Assembly: GCA_937859835.1 (NCBI GenBank)
Contig: CALMAN010000160.1
Coordinates: 1 to 47,986, forward strand
From: an uncultured Acidipila sp.
GTDB taxonomy: Bacteria; Acidobacteriota; Terriglobia; Terriglobales; Acidobacteriaceae
Reading direction: 5' to 3'
DNA length: 47,986 nucleotides
Within the stretch, counting starts at the first letter, position 1, and the number at the start of each line of letters is the position of its first letter. The position numbers were made by a program, and so were the translations under genes. The notes beneath the pieces are model-generated. The model was not told the origin of the DNA and made no database searches. It saw nothing but the letters and a program-made list of their open reading frames with translations. Of this stretch, positions 38,540 through 47,986 are shown piece by piece.

Positions 38540-39751
38540 GTGAACCTGCCTGCACTTCGCCTGCTTTGCTTCCATCTTGCTGTTCTCCTGACTGCTGGTC
38601 CCCTGCTCGGGCAGGCGGGCAGTGCTCCCGGCACCCTGGCCGCAACTCCGCCCATGGGCTGGAACAGCTGGAACCACTTTGCCGAAAAGGTCACGGACGC
38701 GGATGTGCGCGCCGCGGCCGATGCCCTGGTCACCAGCGGGATGCGCGACGCAGGCTACGTTTACGTCAATATCGACGACACCTGGGAAGGCAAGCGCGAC
38801 GAGCACGGCAACATCCAGACCAATGCAAAGTTTCCAGACATGAAGGCGCTTGCCGACTACGTCCACGGCAAGGGCTTGAAGCTCGGCATCTACTCCTCGC
38901 CCGGCCCGTACACCTGCGCGCACTTTGCGGGCAGCTACCGGCACGAGAAGCAGGATGCCCGCACCTATGCCGCGTGGGGCATTGACTATCTCAAGTACGA
39001 CATGTGCTCCTACGGCAGCATGATGGACAAGAAGTATGGCAAGCCCTCGGCGGCCAACGCAGCCAAGCGGCTGGCCGCCGACCAGGCCGTGTACCGGAAG
39101 ATGCACAAGGCGCTGGCCGCCACCGGGCGCCCCATCGTGCTTTCCATGTGCCAATACGGCTGGGATGATGTGTGGACGTGGGGTCCAAGCGTGGGCGGCA
39201 ATCTGTGGCGCACCACCGGCGATATCAACGACACCTATGCGCGCATGGCGGAGATCGGCTTCAACCAGGCCGGCCTGGGCAGCTATGCCGGGCCCGGCCA
39301 CTGGAACGACCCGGACATGCTCGAGGTGGGCAATGGCGGCATGACGGATGATGAATACCGCACGCACATGAGCCTGTGGGCCCTGCTCGCGGCCCCTCTG
39401 CTGGCCGGCAACGACCTGAGCAAGATGACCCCTGCCACGCTCGGGGTGCTGACCAACCGCGACGTGATCGCGATTGACCAGGACGCGCTGGGGCGGCAGG
39501 GCGTCCGGCTGTCGCAGGTGGGGACGGAAGAGATCTGGACCAAGCCCTTGAGCGGCGGCGCGACCGCCATCGGGCTGTTTAACCGCAGCCCCGAGCCGCG
39601 GCAGATAACGCTTACCCTCGCAGCCGCGGGACTGGGTGCGAACGCGACACTGCACGACATTTGGGCCAACGCGGATGTGCCCGTCGCCTCGAACAGCTAC
39701 ACGGCTTCGGTGCCCGGGCACGGCGTGGTCCTGCTCCGCGCCGTCCCCTAG
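38540..39751 (+). CDS. Secreted alpha-galactosidase, GH27
   Basis: LAATPPMGWNSWNHF, GIDYLKYDMCSYG nucleophile region, GHWNDPDMLEVGNGGMTDDEYRTHMSLWALLAAPLLAGNDL; signal peptide; GTG start. Confidence 0.93.
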   Translation: MNLPALRLLCFHLAVLLTAGPLLGQAGSAPGTLAATPPMGWNSWNHFAEKVTDADVRAAADALVTSGMRDAGYVYVNIDDTWEGKRDEHGNIQTNAKFPDMKALADYVHGKGLKLGIYSSPGPYTCAHFAGSYRHEKQDARTYAAWGIDYLKYDMCSYGSMMDKKYGKPSAANAAKRLAADQAVYRKMHKALAATGRPIVLSMCQYGWDDVWTWGPSVGGNLWRTTGDINDTYARMAEIGFNQAGLGSYAGPGHWNDPDMLEVGNGGMTDDEYRTHMSLWALLAAPLLAGNDLSKMTPATLGVLTNRDVIAIDQDALGRQGVRLSQVGTEEIWTKPLSGGATAIGLFNRSPEPRQITLTLAAAGLGANATLHDIWANADVPVASNSYTASVPGHGVVLLRAVP

Positions 39752-39887
39752 GGCGGGGCCGCAAGCACCACGGTACCGAAGGAGTCTACAGCAGCCGGGG
39801 GACGTCCCCGGCCCGGACGCGTAGAATGGAGGCGGACTCGCACCCGGCTGCAGCCCGCACCGGAGGTCGCGTCCCCCTGCGAAAACC

Positions 39888-42398
<2,511 letters not shown>

Positions 42399-42401
<3 letters not shown>

Positions 42402-42481
42402 CTCCCGCTCGCGCGTGCGGGAGGCAATCACAGGCGCATTGACGAACGTGAATCAATGGAAGTAGCTCCCGCTCGCGCGTG
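42399..42481. repeat. 19-bp direct repeat TAGCTCCCGCTCGCGCGTG (42399-42417 and 42463-42481)
   Basis: Two exact copies 64 bp apart just 3' of sucA; the first forms an inverted repeat CTCCCGC-tcgcgcgt-GCGGGAG. Confidence 0.8.
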
Positions 42482-42562
42482 TGAGGGGCTCCCGAACAGC
42501 CCGGCTTCCAGGGCCGCTTGCTTCAGGGAACGACCCGCGGCGGAACGCCCGGTCCGCCGCGC

Positions 42563-43249
42563 TTACTGCCCGTAGGTCGCGGTGGCGCCGTGCTTGCGGA
42601 AGTAGTGCCTGTCGAGCAACCCCTGGGATACCGTTTTCGCGTTTGGGTTGAGCTGCAGGGTGACCCAGGCGATCTTTGCCACTGCTTCCAGCACCACCGC
42701 GTTGTGGGCCGCCTCGTGCGGCGTTCGGCCCCAGGCAAACGGGGCATGCCCGGCGACCAGCACGCCCGGGATCGCTTCGGGATCGAGGGAGCGGAACCGG
42801 CGCGTGATGGCGAGCCCGGTGTTGTGGACGTAGTCGCCCCGAATCTCAAACGGGCTGAGCTCGTCGGTGACCGGAATCGGCCCGTAAAAGTAGTCTGCGT
42901 GGGTGGTGCCCAGCGGCGGGATCGGGCGAGCTGCCTGCGCCCAGGCCGTTGCGTACTCAGAGTGGGTGTGCACGACCCCGCCGGCATGCTCAAAGGCGCG
43001 GTACAGCAAGGCATGCGTGCCCAGGTCAGAACTTGGCTTGAGATTGCCCTCCACCACGTGCCCGTCCAGGTCCGCGACCACCATGTCTTCGGCGCGCATG
43101 CGGTCGTAGGGTACGCCGCTCGGCTTGATCACCAGCAGCCCCTGCTCCCGGTCGATGCCGCTGGCGTTGCCCCAGGTGTGGATCACCAGACCACGCCGCA
43201 CCAGCTCCAGATTGGCCTCCAAAACCTCGGCCTTGAGACTTTCGAGCAT
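42563..43249 (-). CDS. araD: L-ribulose-5-phosphate 4-epimerase (class II aldolase family)
   Basis: 228 aa; GLVIHTWGNASGIDREQGLLVIKPSGVPYDRM, VHTHSEYATAWAQA, TTHADYFYGPIPVT, VAGHAPFAWG. Confidence 0.9.
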   Translation of the reverse strand: MLESLKAEVLEANLELVRRGLVIHTWGNASGIDREQGLLVIKPSGVPYDRMRAEDMVVADLDGHVVEGNLKPSSDLGTHALLYRAFEHAGGVVHTHSEYATAWAQAARPIPPLGTTHADYFYGPIPVTDELSPFEIRGDYVHNTGLAITRRFRSLDPEAIPGVLVAGHAPFAWGRTPHEAAHNAVVLEAVAKIAWVTLQLNPNAKTVSQGLLDRHYFRKHGATATYGQ

Positions 43250-43500
43250 GGAAACCGCCTCCCTGTGCACGACCCTACGCGGCACCCGCGCGGAGGGTCA
43301 AGCCACGGGGCACTTTGGTACGCGCGGCCACGCGGCGGCAGCCTGCCCGGATGGGATCGTCGCTCTGCGGAAGCCTTTTCTGCTTGCGCCCAGGCCGATC
43401 GCCGGTACGCCTCCTGCCGGGTAGTTCCGAGCAGTGCGGGGCCGTGCTTTTCCTGGTGCTCTTCGCTCAGGCCGAAGCGGCACGCGAGGGGCAGCAAGGC

Positions 43501-44448
43501 CTAAAGCGGAGCATCGGCCTGCGTGCCGGCGGCTCCGCGTACCGGCTTGCCAGCTACCCCCGGGGCTACCCGGCTTTGTCCGGTGGCGATCTCGAGAAAT
43601 GCATGCGCGGCGCGCGACAGCGTCTTTTCCCGCCGGAACACAAGGCCCAGTTCGCGCGAGATGCGCAGCCCGTCTACCTTCAACACCCGCAGCGTACCCG
43701 CTCCCGCTTCGGCAGCCACCACGGCCCGCGGCAGAAATCCCATTCCCAGCCCCGCGCCGATCAGCCGCTTCAACAGCTCGCTCGACTCAACCTCCATGGC
43801 GACGCGCGGATGCACATCTTCGGTGCGGAAAAAGTCGTCGAGCTGGTCGCGCTGCCGGCCGTTCTTGGTGAGCAGCAGCGGGTACTCAAGCATTTCGGCC
43901 ACCGAAACGCTTTCACGGGCGGCTAGGGGGTGCGCCGGCCCTGCAACCAGCACCACTTCATCCTTGTGAATACGCTCGATAGTGAGCCGCGCGTCCTTGA
44001 CGGGCAGGCTGACGACGCCGAAATCGACCTCGCGGTTCAGGACTTCCTCGAGGATCCGGGCGCGATCGGCGCGCACAATCTTCAGCGCCACACGGGTGTA
44101 CTGCTTTTTGAATGCGGCGAACACCGGCGGCAGCACATACAGGCTGGTCGCCTCGTTCGCGCTGATCGAGATTTCTCCGCGCGGCGAGCGGTGCAGTTCG
44201 GCGATCGTGATGCCGATGTGCGCGTGGCAGGAAAGCACGTGTTCGGCAAAGGGCTCAAACACCCGGCCCGCCGCGGTAAAGGTCACCTTGCCGCCGTCGC
44301 GGTCGAACAGGCGCGCGCCCACCTCGGTTTCCAGCGACCGGATCTGCGCCGAAATCGCCGGCTGCGTCACGCTGAGCTTTTCAGCGGCACGGGAAAACGA
44401 GCGGAGCCGGCTGACCTCAAGGAAGGTGCGCAGCTGTTCAAAGTCCAT
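43501..44448 (-). CDS. LysR-family transcriptional regulator
   Basis: MDFEQLRTFLEVSRLRSFSRAAEKLSVTQPAISAQIRSLETEVGARLFDRDGG: LysR-type helix-turn-helix. Confidence 0.95.
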   Translation of the reverse strand: MDFEQLRTFLEVSRLRSFSRAAEKLSVTQPAISAQIRSLETEVGARLFDRDGGKVTFTAAGRVFEPFAEHVLSCHAHIGITIAELHRSPRGEISISANEATSLYVLPPVFAAFKKQYTRVALKIVRADRARILEEVLNREVDFGVVSLPVKDARLTIERIHKDEVVLVAGPAHPLAARESVSVAEMLEYPLLLTKNGRQRDQLDDFFRTEDVHPRVAMEVESSELLKRLIGAGLGMGFLPRAVVAAEAGAGTLRVLKVDGLRISRELGLVFRREKTLSRAAHAFLEIATGQSRVAPGVAGKPVRGAAGTQADAPL

Positions 44449-44523
44449 CGGCCTGCACCTCCTCGTCGCCTGTGCTCCCTGCCGGGGCTTCGCCAGTGTA
44501 TACGGTTCGCTTTTACGAGAGGG

Positions 44524-45303
44524 CTAGCGGTGCGCGCCCGCGCCGCTCAGCAGCAGGGTTTCGACCGCGCGCAGGTCCTCCTCCGTGTCCACCCCGCGGG
44601 TGTCAAAGGGTGTGTGGGCGACCCAAATGTCGATCCCATGTTCCAGCAGGCGCAGTTGTTCCAGCTTTTCGGTCTGCTCCAAGCGGCCCGGCGGCAGCTG
44701 CGCAAAGCGCTCCAGCGCTTCCTTGCGAAAGGCGTACACGCCGAGATGCTTCAAGGGGCGAACGCCGGCGCCATCGCGGTCCAGCGGGATCGGCGCACGG
44801 GAAAAGTAGAGCGCCCGCCCATCACTGGCGCACACTACCTTGACGACGCTGGGCATGGAAAACTGCTCGCGTGGGCAGGGCGTGGCCAGGGTTGCGATGC
44901 CTACCCGGCCCGCATCCGGGCCCGGGGCCAGCATGGGCGCCAGCAGCGACTCGAGGTGCTCGGGGCGCAGCAGCGGCTCGTCGCCCTGGATGTTGACGTA
45001 AATGTCGGCGGGGATGGCCTGAGCCACCGCGTACACCCGGTCGGTGCCGCTCGGGCAATCTTCCGGGGTAAACACGGCCGGGAAGCCGTAGCGTTCCGCG
45101 AGGTGCATGATCTCCGCCGCATCGGTGGCAATCAGGACCTGGTCCAGCGCCGAACAGGCACGCGCGGCGCGGTACACCCAGGCCAGCATGGGCTCACCCG
45201 CTATGTCGAGCAGCATCTTGCGCGGCAGGCGCGTGGAGCCGAGCCGCGCCGGGATGACGCCCAGGATGCGAGGCTGGGGTACTTCGGTCTTTGCACTGGA
45301 CAC
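44524..45303 (-). CDS. kdsB: 3-deoxy-manno-octulosonate cytidylyltransferase
   Basis: ILGVIPARLGSTRLPRKMLLDIAGEPMLAWVYRAA...DIYVNIQGDEPLL...LKHLGVYAFRKEAL; GTG start. Confidence 0.95.
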   Translation of the reverse strand: MSSAKTEVPQPRILGVIPARLGSTRLPRKMLLDIAGEPMLAWVYRAARACSALDQVLIATDAAEIMHLAERYGFPAVFTPEDCPSGTDRVYAVAQAIPADIYVNIQGDEPLLRPEHLESLLAPMLAPGPDAGRVGIATLATPCPREQFSMPSVVKVVCASDGRALYFSRAPIPLDRDGAGVRPLKHLGVYAFRKEALERFAQLPPGRLEQTEKLEQLRLLEHGIDIWVAHTPFDTRGVDTEEDLRAVETLLLSGAGAHR

Positions 45304-45369
45304 GGGGGACCTTTTCTTTTTCTACCAGTGTAGTGAGAACACGCCGGCAGCGGAGACCCCCGGTACGCG

Positions 45370-45398
45370 TTGCGCCCAGTACAGGCGGCTTGTACGAT
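45370..45398 (+). promoter_or_regulatory. candidate promoter for the tRNA gene
   Basis: TTGCGC (45370-45375), 17-nt spacer, TACGAT (45393-45398); 11 nt before the mature tRNA 5' end. Confidence 0.55.
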
Positions 45399-45409
45399 CA
45401 GAAGGGAAC

Positions 45410-45486
45410 GGCGGCGTAGCTCAGATGGTTAGAGCGACGGACTCATAACCCGTAGGTCGATGGTTCGATTCCATCCGCCGCCACCA
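45410..45486 (+). tRNA. tRNA-Met (CAU anticodon, probably elongator), CCA encoded
   Basis: Acceptor GGCGGCG/CGCCGCC, D-arm GCTC..GAGC, anticodon loop CTCATAA (CAT 45444-45446), T-arm GATGG-TTCGATT-CCATC, 3' ACCA. Confidence 0.93.
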
Positions 45487-45647
45487 GAAGCACGGCGAAC
45501 CCCTGCCTGGTTTGTGTCCGGCAAGTGCCCCGTCTGCTCCCCCGTGGACGCTGTGCGACTGCCACCACACAGCAGGCGTACAGGAGCTTCCCGCACCATG
45601 CTTAGGTGGGCACAGGGCAGCCGGGGAGGGTTGTCCGTGGAGGTTGC

Positions 45648-47861
45648 ATGCAGGTTAGGACTACTGGACTTCTTTGTGCGGTCACGGCAGCCGGGACCCT
45701 GGGCGCGCAGACTGCACCTTCCTCGCTCGTCAATGTAACGGACCCACGCTTCGCCTCCGGCTGCCCGACCGCGGCGGATCCACTTGGCCGGCGCGACTCC
45801 ACCTGTGCGATCCGCGCGGCCATCCGCTCAGCGGAAAGCTCCGGCATCCCGGGCGCGGGCTTCCCGGTGCTCTACTTTCCGCACGGCCTGTACAAGGTAG
45901 CGGGCGACGGGTACACTTCGGCGCTCACCATTACCAAGGCGATCAGCATCCAGGGCGATGGCGCGCCCGGCACCGTGATCCTGAACACCAGCGCGCGGGC
46001 GGCAACCCTGACCTACCTGCAGGCAGAAGGCTGCAGCAACAAACCGGGCCCGTGCCCGTTTACCGTGCAGGGGATCACCTTTGCCGGGCAGGGACACGCG
46101 ACCGCGGGCGGCCTCGTCGAGATCGACAGCGCGAACACCGGCTCCATGCGCAACGTAGTGCTCGCGAACACGGGCGGCATCGCGCTGAATCTTCAGGGTT
46201 CGAGCGAGCGCTGGTTTTTTTCCGACATGGAAATCTCTAACGCGCGCTGGCCGGTGGTTCTCGAAGGCGACACCAACGAGGACTACTTCGACCGCGTCAA
46301 CGTGCTCGACGGCGGCGAGGCCGGCGACTACTGCTACAGCGTCAACTGCCCGGGCGGGCAACGGATCGAGCAGGGAGTCTGGCGGCCGGACCCGCACTCG
46401 GCCGTGTACCTGGATGGCGACAACGTGCACTGGACCAACTCTTCAATCAAGAGCACGCACGCCATCGGCGGCATTCGCATGGCCACCACCACCTCCTCTG
46501 TTTCGCACACCTACATTGAGGGCTTTCCATGGGGTGGGCAGCCGCGCACCAATCACTCGATTGCCGCGCCGGGCAAGGGCGAGCTGGGCCACCTGACCGG
46601 GGCCGTGGGCGCGTCGGACCTGGACATCGCCGTCGATGACGCCGGCTGGCAACCCTTGTATGTCAACGACCCTGCACAGGCCCGCATCAACGGCAAGCAC
46701 AGCTATGTGAACGCCTACGGCATCTTTCCCGCCGACTACCTTCCCAACAGCCGCGAACCCAGCCGGGCCGTTCCCGGCATCACGCGCGGCACTGTGGAGA
46801 TCGTCACGGCAGGGGCGTTTTCGGGCGATGGCCGGGCGCACCTGCTGGCCCGCGGCAAGCAGCCGGTTGCCTGGCCCGCGGGCTCGGTGATCGAGCAGGT
46901 TGCCCCCAACGGCTACGGGGTGCTGCGCCTTGAAGAAAACCATCTCAACTCGCTGGATCCCTACTTCAGCCAGCGCTACCCGTCCGGCTGCAACGACACC
47001 GAACAGCAACGGCAGTGGACCAGTTCGCCTTCGGAGCTGTGCGGCGAAATTATCGCCGGCCTGGTTCCGGACGGCTTCATGGTCCCTTTTCCCACGCAGG
47101 ACTATGTGCACGCGAACTTCACCCTGGACGTGGTGGGGAACTCGATCTACACGGGCGGCGCCGAAGCCGATGGGCAGGGCTGGATCAAGATAGCCGGCAA
47201 TGCCACGGTACAGATCGAACAGGGAAATGAACCGCTGCGCACGTTTGTGGATGCGGGCACGGCGCTCCACAGCTATGCCAACGGCTCCACGCGCGTACAG
47301 GTGGTCACCTACGGGGCAGGGGCAAAGCCGGTAGGGGCGCTGGCCTACGTGTACGACCCTTCCGCCGGCGTGCGGTTTTCGCCGCAGGAAGGCTTTTACG
47401 AGGCAGATGTAATGCGGGATGGAGCCCTGGCGCACCAGTACCTGGGCCAGGAGTGCTGGTACAACACGCCCGCCGGAAGCGCGGCACCCGACCGCCGCAG
47501 CTGTGCCGGCCCCGGAGGCGTGACGGGCGGCTTGGCGCGGCTTAGTCCGGCCTCGGTGTCGGGGGCCGGAGCGAGCCAGATCCGCTATGCCCTGCGCGGC
47601 TGGCAGGTCAATCATCTGGAGCCCCGGGGACAGGCGGGTGAGTGCGCAACGCGTGTGCAGGACACCGGCGGGGTGCGCTTCAGCACGGCTGCCGATGCGC
47701 CGCTCCTTGTAAACCTGTCCCCGAACCCTGCCGCGCAGGTCACGGCTACCGGGGCGGTCGAGGCAGCGGGAAACCGGGTCGTCGTCCGGCTGTGCAACAC
47801 CGGGGCCGACCCGGTGCACTGGGAGCTGCCACCGGAGATCACCGTCACACAACTTCCATGA
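45648..47861 (+). CDS. Secreted large parallel beta-helix protein (pectate-lyase-superfamily-like)
   Basis: GGAGG RBS; MQVRTTGLLCAVTAAGTLGAQ signal; VLYFPHGLYKVAGDGYTSALTITKAISIQGDGAPGTVI resembles Pectate_lyase_3 N-terminus. Confidence 0.7.
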   Translation: MQVRTTGLLCAVTAAGTLGAQTAPSSLVNVTDPRFASGCPTAADPLGRRDSTCAIRAAIRSAESSGIPGAGFPVLYFPHGLYKVAGDGYTSALTITKAISIQGDGAPGTVILNTSARAATLTYLQAEGCSNKPGPCPFTVQGITFAGQGHATAGGLVEIDSANTGSMRNVVLANTGGIALNLQGSSERWFFSDMEISNARWPVVLEGDTNEDYFDRVNVLDGGEAGDYCYSVNCPGGQRIEQGVWRPDPHSAVYLDGDNVHWTNSSIKSTHAIGGIRMATTTSSVSHTYIEGFPWGGQPRTNHSIAAPGKGELGHLTGAVGASDLDIAVDDAGWQPLYVNDPAQARINGKHSYVNAYGIFPADYLPNSREPSRAVPGITRGTVEIVTAGAFSGDGRAHLLARGKQPVAWPAGSVIEQVAPNGYGVLRLEENHLNSLDPYFSQRYPSGCNDTEQQRQWTSSPSELCGEIIAGLVPDGFMVPFPTQDYVHANFTLDVVGNSIYTGGAEADGQGWIKIAGNATVQIEQGNEPLRTFVDAGTALHSYANGSTRVQVVTYGAGAKPVGALAYVYDPSAGVRFSPQEGFYEADVMRDGALAHQYLGQECWYNTPAGSAAPDRRSCAGPGGVTGGLARLSPASVSGAGASQIRYALRGWQVNHLEPRGQAGECATRVQDTGGVRFSTAADAPLLVNLSPNPAAQVTATGAVEAAGNRVVVRLCNTGADPVHWELPPEITVTQLP

Positions 47862-47937
47862 GGGCTGCTCTGGAAGCTCGCCGCTCAGGCTGGCTTGCTT
47901 CGCAGACCAGTGGAGGGGACACGCATCCTACCCCCGT

Positions 47938-47986
47938 ATGAAAACCCTGCAAGGTCCGGCGCTCTTTTTGGCCCAGTTCATGGGAG
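47938..47986 (+). CDS. Start of a CDS running off the window; possibly sugar phosphate isomerase/epimerase
   Basis: ATG AAA ACC CTG CAA ... reads MKTLQGPALFLAQFMG, resembling the N-terminus of some TIM-barrel sugar phosphate isomerase/epimerases; only 16 codons visible. Confidence 0.4.
   Translation, partial: MKTLQGPALFLAQFMG

Noticed and set aside
39798-39809. Palindrome GGGGACGTCCCC between the alpha-galactosidase and sucA genes
   Set aside because: Could be part of a hairpin or a regulator site but is isolated, without U-tract or second copy; too little to call.

Overview
GC-rich bacterial chromosomal window, densely coded on both strands. An Acidobacteriota (Terriglobia-like) source is inferred from gene content such as an Oar-type TonB receptor with a carboxypeptidase-regulatory-like N-terminus; this was not tested. 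I support 30 protein-coding features (two cut by the window edges), one tRNA-CAU, and several terminators and promoter candidates. I saw no CRISPR array, IS element or phage module. The main item of interest is a compact 11-gene plus-strand cluster (~21.6-33.8 kb) that looks like an uncharacterised oligosaccharide or glycoconjugate pathway: CmoB-like methyltransferase, GH-A-type glycosidase, two NAD-dependent epimerase/dehydratases (one with a CxxC...CxxC insert), B12-binding radical SAM enzyme, GT4, three CgeB-like glycosyltransferases, a GT9-like protein and an FAD amine-oxidase-like enzyme. Most of its genes overlap at their stop/start codons. The glycosidase appears to be circularly permuted: it begins at the beta4 'WNEPN' segment and ends with the beta1-beta3 segment. 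Other items worth checking are a GT84/glycoamylase-type cyclic beta-glucan synthase lacking the C-terminal GH94 module beside an MsbA/NdvA-like ABC exporter, a PQQ dehydrogenase with two tandem inserted haem domains beside a Tat-exported multicopper oxidase, a UbiD with an Ala-rich insertion, an N-terminally minimal 2-oxoglutarate dehydrogenase E1, and a SUOX-fold protein without the Mo-ligating cysteine. All calls come from reading the sequence and the supplied ORF translations; no database search was run.
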